This document shows, one piece after another, positions 49,501 through 57,042 of a DNA stretch of 64,000 nt. A program made the translations under genes and the position numbers. The notes beneath the pieces were generated by a model. The model saw nothing but the letters and a program-made list of their open reading frames with translations, was not told the origin of the DNA and did not search any database. Within the stretch, counting starts at the first letter, position 1. The number at the start of each line of letters is the position of its first letter. The DNA is from Nocardia brasiliensis (GTDB lineage Bacteria; Actinomycetota; Actinomycetes; Mycobacteriales; Mycobacteriaceae). Location of the stretch: the NCBI RefSeq assembly GCF_011801125.1, contig NZ_CP046171.1, positions 5,952,001 to 6,016,000 of the forward strand, given 5' to 3'.

Positions 49501-51018
49501 GTAGCGAGCCAGCCGATGTACCTGTCTACCGAGTTCCGCCGCGCTGAGCCGGGTTTCGCCGCCGACCAGGACGGTGCGCTCCGGGTGCGCCGCGAGCATG
49601 CGATCGAATGCCGTGGACAGGTCTTCCGGTGTACCGGGCAGCGCCGCGCCCGCCCGCTCGGCGAGTATCCGCGCCGCGGCCGGGTAGGGCGTGACGCGCC
49701 CGACCGCGCGATCTTGCCCGTCGGTGAGCCCGTCGATCATCCGGACCAGCCCGGCCATCCGCCGCCGCACCGTGTCCGCGTCGAGCGAGCGCGCGTCGAC
49801 CTCGAAGCCGAGCTGGATCCGCCCGCCCGACAGCGGCGTCACGGTGAGCCCCAGGTCCTCGGGCGGGCCACCGGCCACATTCCGCAAAGTGCCGACGGCA
49901 CCGGCGAAGTCGAGGGCGACGTCGAACGCCTTGAGGTTGATGCCGATGCCGTGCAGCAGCGCGCCGGTCTGCGCGGCGCCGAACTCGCGCGCCAGGTTCT
50001 CGCCGCGGTAGCGCTGATGGGCGCGCAGCCCGCGCAGGGCCTCGGCGACCCGCCTGCTCAACGCGCCGATGCGGTCGTGGCCGGACACGGCCAGCCGCAG
50101 CGGCAGCACGTTGACCGCCATGGACGGGGTGGTCAGGGCGGTGCGCCCGACCCGGGCCATCACCGGAAGCGCGATCACCACGTCGGTCTCGCCGAGCAGC
50201 CGGTGCACGAATCCCGCGTAGCAGCCGACCAATACGTCCGCCCAGGTGGTGCCGGTCGCCTCGGCCACCGCACCGATCGCGGCCATGGCATCGGCGTCCA
50301 GCACGGCGCGCGCCTGATGCGTCAGCTCCGCGGGACCGTCCGGCCGGCCGCCCCGCCCGTCCAGCGACGGCAGCGGGGTGAGCAGATCGCGCCAGTACGC
50401 GCGGTCCTTTTCGAACTCGGGGCCCGCCAGATACGCGGCGTCCTCGGCGACCAGCGTCGCCATCGCGCCCCAGCGCACCGGCGCGACGGTGGTACCGCGC
50501 ACCAGCGCGGTGTAGTGCGCGGCGACCCGGCGCGACACCAGCGCCGCACTGTAGCCGTCGATGATCAGGTGGTGGTACAGCTGGATACACCACACCTCGG
50601 TGTCCGACAGGCGCAACAGGGTGTAGTTGAACAGTTGCCGGTCGACCATCCCCCGGCACGCCCGCGCGGCCCGCACCCGCTCCGCCTCGACCGCCAGATG
50701 CGCGGCGGCCGTCGGGTCCGCCTCCCCGCGCAGGTCGACGACAGGGCGCAGCTGCGCGGGGGCATTGGTGATCCGTTGCCGCGGCCCGTCCGGTCCCTCG
50801 CTGAAACGCAAACGCATGGTGTCGGATTCGGCGACGGTGCGGCGGATCGCGGTGTCAAGCAGATCGAGATCGATGGGCTCCGGTCCGGCGATCTCGAGCA
50901 CCTCGCCGACCAGATAGCCGAGCGTGTCGGGATCGAGGCGTTGGGCGTTCCAGATCCCGAGTTGCGCTCCGGTCAAAGCAAGTTCAGCGTGCCCGTCCAC
51001 CGCCGGGAGATCCGTCAC
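37585..51018 (-). CDS. Nonribosomal peptide synthetase of a heterobactin-like siderophore
   Basis: A 4477-residue assembly line. By eye the order is C1 (1-455, HHLIIDG), A1 (465-965), PCP1 (Ser 1013), E (1066-1520), C2 (1527-1985, HHLLTDG), PCP2 (Ser 2034), C3 (2105-2555, HHIAFDA), A2 (2565-3045), PCP3 (Ser 3095), C4 (3145-3600, HHLLIDG), A3 (3628-4135), PCP4 (Ser 4179) and TE (4225-4477, Ser 4317, His 4446). Pocket residues read DADDLGMVDK for A1 (acidic, suggests Arg/Orn/Lys), DILQLGVVWK for A2 (glycine) and DMENLGLINK for A3 (N5-hydroxyornithine). With DHB as starter this predicts DHB-D-cationic-Gly-hydroxyornithine. PCP2 has no adenylation domain. GTG start behind GAGGAT. No MbtH gene is seen. 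Confidence 0.95.
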   Translation of the reverse strand: MTDLPAVDGHAELALTGAQLGIWNAQRLDPDTLGYLVGEVLEIAGPEPIDLDLLDTAIRRTVAESDTMRLRFSEGPDGPRQRITNAPAQLRPVVDLRGEADPTAAAHLAVEAERVRAARACRGMVDRQLFNYTLLRLSDTEVWCIQLYHHLIIDGYSAALVSRRVAAHYTALVRGTTVAPVRWGAMATLVAEDAAYLAGPEFEKDRAYWRDLLTPLPSLDGRGGRPDGPAELTHQARAVLDADAMAAIGAVAEATGTTWADVLVGCYAGFVHRLLGETDVVIALPVMARVGRTALTTPSMAVNVLPLRLAVSGHDRIGALSRRVAEALRGLRAHQRYRGENLAREFGAAQTGALLHGIGINLKAFDVALDFAGAVGTLRNVAGGPPEDLGLTVTPLSGGRIQLGFEVDARSLDADTVRRRMAGLVRMIDGLTDGQDRAVGRVTPYPAAARILAERAGAALPGTPEDLSTAFDRMLAAHPERTVLVGGETRLSAAELGRQVHRLARYLRGRGVGPDDIVGLALPRTTEIVVAMLAVQQAGAAHLVLDPEHPIERLRDIVDDARPAQVLAADALAEVLAGDGRPTPIRLSDRAIRDLIESEADGPLAAAELAAPRDPEHLAYVVYTSGSTGRPKGVLVRSGGAAHLLHHHRSTIYAEAADQVGGRQLHTAHTASFAFDAALDQLLWLLCGHRVHLYDTEVQRDAAAQVAAFAADRIDVVDTTPSMAAALIDNGMLGVRHRPQLLLFGGEAASPALWETIVASGVFARNMYGPTEATVDALSTPVTGSIPHLGGPLAGTRAYLLDSALQPVPDGEIGELYLAGPQLARGYLGRQLVTAERFVADPFGAPGERMYRSGDRARWRAGHGYEFLGRGDNQVKIRGHRVELGEVEAILATVPGVAAAAAVIRSTAGSAQLIGYLVPASGQRLDGVDEIRHRLAKTVPDHLVPAVLVVLEALPTTVNGKLDRAALPAPQLVSSGRTPRTDRERAVCAVVAEVLGRPAVSIDDEFFGLGGDSITAISVSSRLRAHGLLVQPKAILAQGDLGTIAATADRLVDTEHTVAEDEPVGVVPLPPIVRALLAANQDEAAIAGYAQWTVLGLHENVELEHLRTGLQVILDRHDALRAVLDQRATPPTLTIGVPGSVRAADLLTELVVEDAARIPALAQDLADRLSPRAGRCLALALARTPAGAPDRLLVVANHLVVDGVSWRVLLPELHAACRAARDGQPAHLVSKGSSWRRHATMLAAAGAEGSYAAQAEHWRSALGQATEPLGARALDPARDHARSAVRTRTFASATLTEAVLTTLPAAYRAGADDVLLAALLLAVNSWRYSRGEALEAGRPITVEGHGRDALAADTDFAGTVGWFTSEYPVWAPAEGIDTAAGLTEALAGGAAAGRLLRAVKEAKRAVPDGGVGYGVLRHLDPTSAPDLAARPAPELLLNYLGRFAASAGGDWQLPHEDPFAVCEPASKALSEVLALNAFVHEQGAPRLAVEWTAAGEVLDAATVTALQHHWELALEAFAAHAVLFEGGLTPSDCPEVSATQDGIDELEAVHGPLAALLPLSPLQEGLLFHAIRDGAADVYTLTARIDLTGPLDETRLASAFDAVLARHPNLGAAFHYTALDRPVQAIPRTPRLPWRYADLSALPVRAAVAAADRLETEAAAHHFVVDRSPLLRALLIHLPDARHRLVLNAHHLLTDGWSTPIVLRELLALYHGAELPTPAAYRDYLAWIAQQDRDAVRAAWADRLAGLAAPSLIPTTSTGTPEFRQVPVPLSAAQSADLVALGRRRGLTPNTLVQGAWAIVLAELTEQADVVFGATVSGRPAQLPGVETMVGLFTNTIPVRCAITPERALLDLFAALQETQFAMQEFEQASLAEIERAAGLGQLFNTLVVFENFPNSGAHQPESHELRVAGFHNHGLTHYPVTLLAPPGDRLELVVYHNRAAVPDATVCRIIDRITRVLRAVVEDEDVRAGALLDMSGWVAPAPRARTPERPRALAAPDTADAAVLAAIRAGAAGVLELDSIGPDDDFFALGGHSLTAMRLVGRLRRLGVRVAITDVFDAPTARTLATRAQIDPRRFGREVAERVEGSAETGEVATAPAEFIPAVLDRAGTAAPLSPAQERLWFLHRLEGPSTTYDVPVVVRLRGALDYAALAAAWRDVLDRHPVLRTTYPQDAAGSATLRLLSADAAAGLDRHAVGAAGLDAAIASCLARPVDITAAAPARATLLEVAPADHVLVIVVHHIAFDATSLRPLFDDLDIAYQARVKGEAPQRGPVRADYREYAARERRRQQEDAYAEQLTYWRETLAGLPAELELPFDRPRPARAAYRGHTVLRALPAGLRAAITELCTAYGVSPLMVVQAAVATTWSAFGAGRDIPLGSTVSHRDSALDDDAGEYGDTVGYFVNTLVIRCDLTGRPSFVELLGRVRAAALAALAHQDVPFERVVDAVAPPRSLARHPLFQTMVAYEPATAAPTLGGLAGEPVPPVTTAARFDAAVWLADAATPDTANLRLVVDADLFDPATAAALVDGLIAVLDRVVREPAAGIFETALAAPDPARDPARRATTPPGVAVRFAEQVRHAPDAIALRCGAETVTYAELASRADDLATRLLAAGAGPEQVVGVALARSTDLVAGLLAVLRLGAAYLPLDVDYPADRLAYMLADAAPVCVLTSSELADRLPAGGPPAVLTDAAAQPNPPALPQPRPADQRLAYVIHTSGSTGKPKGVMVSAANLAAFAETVGGEGWLGRGDRIVAVTTVSFDIAVLELLLPLTVGATVVLADRATVRDPDALHALIADSGATVVQATPSLWRVLVEHEDAARLAAVRALVGGEALPADLAVALVASCRSVRNVYGPTEATVWATASDLRPGDQVTIGAPWTDVHTRVLDEHLRPVPPGVAGELYLGGAQVVRGYLGKPGLTAARFVPDPQRPGLRLYRTGDVVRQRAGRLEYLRRGDDQVKVRGFRIELGDVETALRAVPGVARAAATVRADSAGTGRLFGYVVAAPGGTLDPAAVRAAVAALLPEYMVPQAIAVLDALPLTLNGKVDRAALPEPTRADTARRAPRTAAEQTLCGLAAEVLGIAMPGPDDAFFALGGDSISSVRLVTGARRHGLVLTVADVFEHATLGELAAAATRQDTTAPLAATADLVTVDAEQRSRLDALCPAWQEVLPLGPLQEGMYFQSVVDRAAGSDAYHMQVSFVFEAARPARADLLRVALDTVLRRHANLRAGFTNAGFAAPVQFIPGTWETPCREVDLSAAEDAAAAVAALADEEYRTPFDFGAPPLIRVVLVRLPDGTSRAVFTLHHLLIDGWSLALLFTELFTLYERAEAGVAAELDATLEPAADFRDQLRWLAGLDHGAAEKAWRTYLSELRQPTLIGTGATDRSPLPGRTRIELDARTSAALRALAVHGQVTLSTVVSTAWGLTLRASTGLDDVVFGSTVSARSPEVPGAERMIGLVLNTIPVRVRVRPGESLLELLRRMLREQGGLLAHQQLGLGRIQRAAGYPTLFDTLYVFRNLPRDESGAADVFARTGVVGREAVDGTHYALTLDVDPGVGADPLRITLEHRTDLIPDGLAEDMLARLVAILEQLAAPETAAGRGVVADTAVPVAASPEFTPERVHVPLPGEPGGSVDALLRERAAATPDACALVCGPVALTVRELDDRVDRMARLLASEGIGVSDVVALALPRIADHVVAIFAVMRTGAAYLPLDLTHPPARLRELLADSAASGLISTGVHRESVIVGDGGPRVQLLIDRPEVASVLDGAVAPPVVAAPAVAGPSHADQPAYVIYTSGSTGRPKGVMIGHRGLTTMYHNHLDEIFGPTDRRANRGRLRVAHTVSFSFDMSWEELFWLLAGHEVHVIDEQARLEPTALVAHYQDVGIDAVNVTPSYARELLAAGLLTGAHVPALVLLGGEAVPPDLWTLLREHPVATGYDLYGPTEFTINALGSPVSGSATPCLGRPVRNAKVRVLDSGLAEVPVGAQGELYLSGDGIAIGYRDRSGLTAGTFVADPFAPDGGRMYRTGDLVRRRADGELEYLGRVDHQVKIRGVRIELAEVETALAALPGVRRAAATVRADAAGTARLFGYVVLDPDCPPRDLRPEVRAKVPAALVPAQIVVIDAIPLTPNGKLDRAALPQPAHRTVRRAPRTARERAVCAVFEQVLELAEVDIEDSFFDLGGDSLRAMRLLGALDSALGVTISLAALTARPTVAELAAYLDETSGVAPEPQAPVFGREHVLALREGGAEAPLFCVHPAGGFAWQFLPLATRLSAGRAVLGLQLPTLSGAPSTASTIDELAAQYVETVRAHQPSGPYHLLGYSFGGNVVHAMAAQLSAAGEEIAFAGLIDSAPLGRRAGGAPEADAEADELLAVLAPRLGAADPELRAALRAGFAECVRLLAASTVPDYSGPLTLFTADRPSGACAAPGRALAEGWRGLGLDPVVHHLPFDHAGLVTTAGWAQLTPLLEQELGKKVRSTQGDR

Positions 51019-51052
51019 AACCCATCCTCAATCTCTAGCCACACACGTTCAA

Positions 51053-51084
51053 CGCCTGCCGCATACGAGACTCGGCGGCAGGCG
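51053..51084 (-). terminator. Hairpin between the reductase and NRPS genes
   Basis: CGCCTGCCG (51053-51061) and CGGCAGGCG (51076-51084) form a 9-bp stem with a 14-base loop, in the 92-bp gap after the siderophore-interacting protein stop. It could end that transcript or attenuate read-through into the NRPS gene. Confidence 0.6.
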
Positions 51085-51110
51085 GGTAAAGCCGAAACCG
51101 ACGACCGCCG

Positions 51111-51965
51111 TTATCCGGCGTCGGCCTCGTGGTCCTCGTCGAAGTCCGCGTGCCCGCGCTTCCAGTAGGCCGTGACATCGGAATCACCGGGCTTGGCGCG
51201 CAACACTTCTCGTACCCAGCGACGCAGCGGGCGCACCACGCCCGCCTCGGCGGCGATCCAGGCGTAGATCCGTTCGCCCTCGGGCAGGGCCACCGCGCGG
51301 ACCGCGCGCTCGAGCAGGTCCGAACACCCCGGCGCGACATCGCCCCGGTACAACCAGTGCACCTCGACACCGGCGGGCGCGCTCAGCTCGATCTGCTCCG
51401 ACTCGTCGGTCACCTCGATGAAGGCCCAGCCCGCCGCGTCGGCGGGCAGCGCCTCCAGCCAGCGGGCGATCGCGGGCAGCGCGGTGATGTCCCCCGCCAT
51501 CAGGTACCGGTCGTAGGTGAACGGCACCACCAGTCCGCCGGGCGGACCCGCGATGTACACCCGCGTCCCCGGCGTCGCCGCCGCGGCCCACTCGGCCGCG
51601 TGACCACCGGGATGCAGCGCGAAGTCGATATCGAGCTCACCGGCCGTCGCGTCGTAGCGCCGCACCGTGTACTCGCGTGAAATCGGCAGCGGGCGCGGCC
51701 ATTTCAGGGCCAGATCGACCTGCTCGGGCAGGCGCAGCGTGCCGTCGGGATCGGGGTAGATCAGCCGGACGTGTTCGGTCGGGGCATGACTTTCGAAACC
51801 GGCCAGCTCGGGGCCGCCGAAGGTCAATCGCCGCAGCCCGGACCCGACCATCCTGGCGTCGAGCACGGCCACTTCGCGCAGTCCGATCGGGTACGGCACC
51901 TTGGCGCCGCCCGCCTCGCCGTCGAGCACCTCGGCGATCCGTTCGAGATGAGCCGCCCGGTTCAT
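51111..51965 (-). CDS. Siderophore-interacting FAD reductase (ViuB/YqjH-like)
   Basis: The 284-residue protein belongs to the SIP family, which uses flavin and NAD(P)H to reduce ferric siderophores in the cytosol. The flavin-binding motif is SREYTVRRYD, followed by an FAD-type barrel and a C-terminal SIP domain (WAFIEVTDESEQ, AWIAAEAGVVRPLRRW, AYWKRGHAD). ATG 51965 is preferred over the frame to 52049 and overlaps the stop of an eight-codon frame. A near-consensus iron box lies 100 bp upstream. It is the gene preceding the NRPS. Confidence 0.92.
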   Translation of the reverse strand: MNRAAHLERIAEVLDGEAGGAKVPYPIGLREVAVLDARMVGSGLRRLTFGGPELAGFESHAPTEHVRLIYPDPDGTLRLPEQVDLALKWPRPLPISREYTVRRYDATAGELDIDFALHPGGHAAEWAAAATPGTRVYIAGPPGGLVVPFTYDRYLMAGDITALPAIARWLEALPADAAGWAFIEVTDESEQIELSAPAGVEVHWLYRGDVAPGCSDLLERAVRAVALPEGERIYAWIAAEAGVVRPLRRWVREVLRAKPGDSDVTAYWKRGHADFDEDHEADAG

Positions 51966-52064
51966 GCGAGCGCGCCGATATTCGTCATTGTTGCGACATC
52001 CCTTGCGTTCCATGGAGATCCATCGGCCGATCGGGCCGACGTGCACCACCTCCGGCGCAAAGTC

Positions 52065-52083
52065 TGAGGTTAGCCTAACTTAA
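52065..52083 (-). promoter_or_regulatory. IdeR-type iron box, best match in the window
   Basis: TGAGGTTAGCCTAACTTAA agrees with the iron-box consensus at 17 of 19 positions. It precedes the siderophore-interacting reductase and perhaps drives the NRPS, binding protein and exporter genes downstream by read-through. Confidence 0.85.
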
Positions 52084-52126
52084 TATTCGGAGCAACACCA
52101 GCGTTTCAGATCGGCCGTAGCGGGCG

Positions 52127-53071
52127 CTAGCGGGCGTCCTGCAACAGGTGGTCGACCACAAGACGGCCGAGCGTGTAGCCGTTGTCCAGCGCCAGCCGGA
52201 ACCCGGCGGACTGCTGCTCGATGTGGTCGAGGACGCTCTGCCCCGGATAGGGCTGATCGAAGTTGCTGACGGTGCGCAACGACAGATACCGATCCAGCTT
52301 GCCGTGCCGCCGCAGCACCGCGGCGGTGGCGTTGTCCTCCATCTGCGTCGTGCAGTAGACGCCGCGGCCCTCGGTGCGCACGCCCATGATGTGGCGCGCG
52401 GTGTCGGAGAGCTGTTTGCCGGAGTACCAGTCGTCACCGGTCATGGTGTCGCACATGGCGACCGCGGGCGTACGCCCTTCCTGCCCCGGGAATTGCGCGC
52501 GCTCGGCGGCGGCCTCGGGGCTGTCGGCGAGCGCGGCGTGTTCGGTCAACCGGAACGCGGTCTCCACCAGCGACTCGTTCAAGTGGTAGGCGGCGGTGTC
52601 GTAGTTCTCGACGGGCCGGTAGCCGTACGGCAGATCCGGCGCCTCCGCGGGCACGAGGTGGTTACCGAGATCGAAGTCCACCACCCAGCGTGCCCAGGCG
52701 GCGCCGCCGAGCGTGCCCTGGTCCGGCGGCGCGCCCGCGGTGCCGACGGTGAGGAAGTAGGCATCGCGGAAATCGAGCTTCGGGCTGTCCAGCAGCGCCA
52801 TCATGGTCGATGCGGCATTGGTCTTGCCCTGCCCGGTCTGCGCGACGCAGAGGCCGGTGTCGTTGCAGCGCACCGGCTTGTACGCGGTGGGCAGGTCCAC
52901 GGTGACCGGCAACGTTTCGCGTTGCAACCACGGCTCGGTCTCCGGGTCGAACATGGTGATCACCAGCACCCCGACCTTGACCGGCTTCGCCTCGTCCGAG
53001 CCCGCGCATCCGGCGAGCGACGCGGCGAGGGCGAACACGATGCAGGCGACGACCCAGCGACGGAGCGGCAT
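52127..53071 (-). CDS. Purine nucleoside permease (NUP)-family lipoprotein
   Basis: The signal peptide ends in SLAGCAG, so the protein is a lipoprotein of 314 residues. The mature part resembles the NUP family: VKVGVLVITMFDPETEPW, LCVAQTGQGKTNAAST, FLTVGTAGAPP and MCDTMTGDDWYSG, sharing a fold with nucleoside phosphorylases. Members were described in fungal nucleoside uptake, and the bacterial role is unclear. It is the gene immediately beyond the iron box, but the box faces the reductase gene, and no iron link is asserted. Confidence 0.85.
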   Translation of the reverse strand: MPLRRWVVACIVFALAASLAGCAGSDEAKPVKVGVLVITMFDPETEPWLQRETLPVTVDLPTAYKPVRCNDTGLCVAQTGQGKTNAASTMMALLDSPKLDFRDAYFLTVGTAGAPPDQGTLGGAAWARWVVDFDLGNHLVPAEAPDLPYGYRPVENYDTAAYHLNESLVETAFRLTEHAALADSPEAAAERAQFPGQEGRTPAVAMCDTMTGDDWYSGKQLSDTARHIMGVRTEGRGVYCTTQMEDNATAAVLRRHGKLDRYLSLRTVSNFDQPYPGQSVLDHIEQQSAGFRLALDNGYTLGRLVVDHLLQDAR

Positions 53072-53349
53072 CGGATGATCCTATGTTATTCCGGCACCGC
53101 ATCGGGGCCGCCCGCCGCGCAGCACACCGATGAACCGGCCCGAGCACCGATGCGATCCAGGCCGAGCGCCGTGCCGCTCACCCCGCCCATGTAGGTTGGT
53201 CGGCAGGTTTCTCTTGTGGCACATGCGGCACCACCGGGCCCACCGACCTGCGGTTACGGTGCGCCCACCGCATCGAGCGAACTAGGCGCGCAGGTGCCGA
53301 CAGTCGGTTGAGCGCGGCCGGGTCCGCGCCGAGTGAAAGGCCAAGCAGC

Positions 53350-54804
53350 ATGACGTCATCGGCGGGATCGAACGCACGCGCCCACATCGGGGTCACCGGC
53401 CTCGCGGTGATGGGAAGCAATATCGCGCGCAACTTCGCCCGTCACGGACACACCGTGGCACTGCACAACCGCAGCATCGCCAAGACCGACGCGTTGCTCG
53501 CGGCGCACGGTGCCGAGGGCGATTTCGTGCGCACCGAGACGATCGAGGAGTTCGTCGGCGCGCTGCAGCGGCCGCGCCGCGTGCTGATCATGGTCAAGGC
53601 AGGCGCACCCACCGACGCGGTGATCGAGGAGCTCGCCGCCGCGATGGACGAGGGCGACATCATCATCGACGGCGGCAACGCGCTGTTCACCGACACCATC
53701 CGCCGGGAGAAGGCGCTGCGTGAGCGCGGCCTGCACTTCGTCGGCGCCGGCATCTCCGGCGGCGAAGAGGGCGCGCTGAACGGCCCCGCCATCATGCCGG
53801 GCGGGCCGAAGGAGTCCTACGAAACGCTCGGTCCGCTGCTGGAGTCGATCGCCGCCCAGGTGGACGGGACGCCCTGCTGCACCCACATCGGGCCGGACGG
53901 CTCTGGTCACTTCGTGAAGATGGTGCACAACGGCATCGAGTACGCCGACATGCAGCTCATCGGCGAGGCCTACCACCTGCTGCGCGACGCGCTCGGCTTG
54001 GGCGCCGAGCAGATCGCCGACGTCTTCACCGGCTGGAACCAGGGCGAGCTGGAAAGCTACCTGGTCGAGATCACCGCCGAGGTGCTGAACCAGACCGACG
54101 CCAAGACCGGCACCCCGCTCGTCGACGTCATCCTCGACGCCGCCGAGCAGAAGGGCACCGGCCGCTGGACCGTCAAGGCGGCGCTGGATCTCGGGGTGCC
54201 GGTGACCGGCATCGCCGAGGCGGTCTTCGCGCGCGCCCTCTCCGGCGCCGCCGCACAGCGCGCGGCCGCGGGTGGTCTCGCCGCCGGGCAGCTGGCCGCC
54301 AAGCCCACCGACGTCGAGCAGTTCACCGCCGACATCGAAAGCGCGCTCTACGCCTCCAAAGTGGTGGCCTACGCCCAGGGCTTCGACCAGATCGCCGCCG
54401 CCAGTGTCGAATACGACTGGAACCTGAAGCCGGGCGATCTCGCGACCATCTGGCGCGGCGGCTGCATCATCCGCGCCCGCTTCCTCAACCGCATCAAGGA
54501 CGCCTACGACACCAACCCCCAGCTGCCCAGCCTGATCCTCGATCCGTTCTTCCAGTCGGCCATCGAGAACGCCATCGACAGCTGGCGGCGGGTGGTGGCC
54601 ACCGCGGTGCGGCTCGGCATCCCCGTGCCCGCCTTCGCCTCCTCGCTCGCCTACTACGACGGCCTGCGCGCCAAGCGTCTGCCCGCCGCGCTCACCCAGG
54701 CACAGCGGGACTACTTCGGCGCGCACACCTACGAGCGCATCGACATGCCGGGCAAGTTCCACACCCTGTGGAGCGGCGACCGCAGCGAGGTCGCGGCCGA
54801 CTGA
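53350..54804 (+). CDS. gnd: 6-phosphogluconate dehydrogenase, decarboxylating
   Basis: A 484-residue enzyme of the oxidative pentose phosphate pathway that makes ribulose 5-phosphate, CO2 and NADPH. GVTGLAVMGSNIARNFARHG is the dinucleotide loop, NRSIAKTD fits NADP preference, and MVHNGIEYADMQLIGEAY contains the catalytic Lys-x-x-His-Asn region. The length is that of the long dimeric form. ATG 53350 is chosen with AAAGG upstream. A frame from 53308 adds a Ser/Pro-rich stretch without homology. A terminator follows at once. Confidence 0.96.
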   Translation: MTSSAGSNARAHIGVTGLAVMGSNIARNFARHGHTVALHNRSIAKTDALLAAHGAEGDFVRTETIEEFVGALQRPRRVLIMVKAGAPTDAVIEELAAAMDEGDIIIDGGNALFTDTIRREKALRERGLHFVGAGISGGEEGALNGPAIMPGGPKESYETLGPLLESIAAQVDGTPCCTHIGPDGSGHFVKMVHNGIEYADMQLIGEAYHLLRDALGLGAEQIADVFTGWNQGELESYLVEITAEVLNQTDAKTGTPLVDVILDAAEQKGTGRWTVKAALDLGVPVTGIAEAVFARALSGAAAQRAAAGGLAAGQLAAKPTDVEQFTADIESALYASKVVAYAQGFDQIAAASVEYDWNLKPGDLATIWRGGCIIRARFLNRIKDAYDTNPQLPSLILDPFFQSAIENAIDSWRRVVATAVRLGIPVPAFASSLAYYDGLRAKRLPAALTQAQRDYFGAHTYERIDMPGKFHTLWSGDRSEVAAD

Positions 54805-54813
54805 TCCCGCATC

Positions 54814-54841
54814 CGCACCCCGGCCACGCGGCCGGGGTGCG
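54814..54841 (+). terminator. Terminator of gnd
   Basis: CGCACCCCGGCC and GGCCGGGGTGCG form a perfect 12-bp stem with loop ACGC, ten bases after the gnd stop. The decayed transposase begins directly behind it. Confidence 0.85.
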
Positions 54842-55960
54842 TTGGCGATGGAAACGAATCTCAAAGGATTTGAACGGCAGGTTCCACATCACGGTGTCCT
54901 TGCCGGCGCGGATGCGGTCCTCGCGGCGGGCGCGGCGGCGGTGGCGCAGTTCCGATCCGGGGGTTGGCCGCGGCGGGTATTGGTGACGAAGGCGGTCAAC
55001 CGCAGCCCGTCGACGTCGGTGAATCGCAGCTGCGCGCCGGGGTGTGGGCGTTCCTTGCGCACGATAGTCGCATCTCGGCGGGCCAGCCGAAAAGATCGAC
55101 CAGACCGGTGATCTCGGCGAACCAGGCGTCCTCGTGCACGTGCCCGTCGGCGTCGTAGGCCGGGGTCCGCACCTTCTTCGGTACCTTGTCGACTGCTTCG
55201 ACGAGGGTGTCGGTGAGGGCGAACCCGTGTGAGTACTGCACCGCCCTTTGTGGCAGTAGTCCACGAATTCGTGGCTGCCGCCACCGGGGTCGGTGCGCAC
55301 CAGCACTTGACGGCCAACGCGCCACGATGGCTGCCACGGCAGCTGGGTGAGTGCTTGGGCGAGAACGGTTTTGTGGTCGGCGGCGGTGTTGGAGCCGGAA
55401 TGCCGGGGCGCAGCAGGATCGCGGCGGGCTCACCGGTGCCATCGGGTCCGTGGTCGATGAACGCGCACAACGGATGGAACCAAGTCCTTTTTCCAGGTCG
55501 GGTGGCGTTCTCCTTCTCGGAATGGGCGTCGAGCAGGGTGGCGTCCAGATCGATGATCAACGGATTCTCGGCGTCGATCCCGTGATCGGGGGTCGTGGGC
55601 TCCGGCGGGTTTCCATACCGCAGCCCGCGCCTGGCCGCGAGCTTTGGCTATGGCGGACAACGCTTTCGGCGCATCGGCGGCCCGCGTCGTGATCAGTCGT
55701 GACACGGTTGGATCGGAGGCGACCTGACCGAACATCACCGAACATCCCCAGCTGAGTACGCAACAGCGACACATCCGCCGCGCAGTCGGCTCCGGCCGCG
55801 ACCGCGATCGCCAAATCCAGCACGATCTTGCCCGGATTATGCGACGCCATGGGCTTGCGCCACGGCGCCAACGCTTCCGACAAGCCTTGACCAGGCCGAT
55901 CTTCTCCGCGGTCCGCACCAACAGCAGCGTCCCGGCCTGCGCCACCAACCCCGACCCCGC
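54842..55960 (-). pseudogene. Decayed IS1380-family transposase
   Basis: Pieces of one IS1380-type transposase lie in order on the minus strand but in different frames: AQAGTLLLVRTAEKIGL near 55930, PGKIVLDLAIAVAAGAD near 55830, FGQVASDPTVSRL near 55720, LIIDLDATLLDAHSEKE near 55540, GTGEPAAILLRPG near 55420, a VRTD-GG-HEF segment near 55290, and RCEDRIRAGKDT near 54910. At least five frameshifts are needed to join them, and the C-terminal part is cut off next to the gnd terminator. It is inactive. Terminal repeats were not found. Confidence 0.85.
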
Positions 55961-56419
55961 TCACGCTGTGATGCCCATCGCCGCCAGCGCGGCCGCGGGT
56001 TCCGGCATCGAGACAGTGACCATTCGACCGCTGGTCAAGGTCAAACGCAACGCAGGGCCCCAAGTCGGGGTCAGGAACCAACCGCGTTTACGCGTCCAGT
56101 ACACACCCAAGCGACTCCAAAACGTGACCGGCACATCGATGATCTCGGCGCGGGCGATGCTCGCTCGGGCAACGGAAACGCGAGGAAAGCCAAAGGCACT
56201 TAAAATCACCGTCAGGCCACCGGGCCCCACGCTGACACGCTGGCTGGTCCCGATTATCACCCTCACTAACACGATGATCCAGAGCGCGGTGAAAAGAACC
56301 CTCAGTACCGCAGAATGTAACACCGAACTGACGAAGATCGCGGAAACGAAACCTATGACATAGATCCACAACATCGGCCAATTGGTGACGCGGCAGGTGT
56401 AGACCATCGCAGCGGGCAT
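55961..56419 (-). CDS. Small membrane protein paired with the GntR regulator
   Basis: A 152-residue protein with two N-terminal hydrophobic helices (LWIYVIGFVSAIFVSSVL and VLRVLFTALWIIVLVRVII) and a hydrophilic C-terminal domain with SVGPGGLTVILSAFG and ALRLTLTSGRMVTVSM, like the tail domains of DUF1648/PH-like proteins found next to YtrA-type regulators. ATG 56419 forms a TGATG overlap with the GntR stop and has GAGGAG upstream. GTG 56422 is an alternative. Its stop lies at the edge of the decayed IS, so the native C-terminus might have been altered by the insertion. Confidence 0.75.
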   Translation of the reverse strand: MPAAMVYTCRVTNWPMLWIYVIGFVSAIFVSSVLHSAVLRVLFTALWIIVLVRVIIGTSQRVSVGPGGLTVILSAFGFPRVSVARASIARAEIIDVPVTFWSRLGVYWTRKRGWFLTPTWGPALRLTLTSGRMVTVSMPEPAAALAAMGITA

Positions 56420-56766
56420 CACATCAACTCCTCGATCAAGCCGAGCACCTCGGCCTTGCTGTAACCATTCACGCGCGCGGACTCGATCAACTGGTGAACG
56501 GCCTGCTCCACCGGCGCCGAGGTGGGGGCAGTCGCGGTGACCCGAACGCCACGCCCACGTCGGAAATCCACGACCCCCTCCTCCCGCAGCCGCCGATACG
56601 CCGCCAGTACCGTATTACGATCGACAGCCAACGCGTGCGCCAATTCCGTTGCGGGCGGGAGCTGTTCGTTGACCACCAACTCCCCGGCGGTGACCGCACG
56701 CCGGACGCAAGCCGCGATCTGGTCTTGCAGCGACACCCTGGAAGACTGATCAATACGCCACAACAT
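56419..56766 (-). CDS. GntR-family regulator, YtrA subgroup
   Basis: A 115-residue repressor. The winged helix covers most of it: SLQDQIAACVRRAVTAGELV, then LPPATELAHALAVDRNTVLA as the helix-turn-helix and YRRLREEGVVDFRRGRGVRV as the wing. The C-terminal dimerisation tail is short, which defines the YtrA type. ATG 56766 has no clear ribosome site and may be leaderless. The longer frame to 56991 adds unrelated residues. YtrA regulators usually control their own operon, here including the membrane protein. Confidence 0.88.
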   Translation of the reverse strand: MLWRIDQSSRVSLQDQIAACVRRAVTAGELVVNEQLPPATELAHALAVDRNTVLAAYRRLREEGVVDFRRGRGVRVTATAPTSAPVEQAVHQLIESARVNGYSKAEVLGLIEELM

Positions 56767-57042
56767 GGTGCCAATAAGACTAGCACTACTTCCGGAATCT
56801 GGCGACGCCAACGGCACGGTGCGAGCACCCCTGATGACGCCGTTATCAAAGACCCTCACACCCAATTCGCGTAGTGCCGTGGGGGTCATGAGCGGGCACT
56901 GCCGGTGGCCTATGACGCTCGGCGTCCAGTGATCCTTCGAGTGCCCGCACGCACCGATGCGGAATGAACGGGTCGCGGCATGCGGGCGCACTGCTTGGGG
57001 GACGACCTCTTCACCGGACGCCCTAGCACTCTCACTGCAGCT

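Noticed and set aside
51019..51110. Search for an MbtH-type gene or iron box directly before the NRPS
   Set aside because: The 92-bp gap holds only a hairpin and the NRPS ribosome site.
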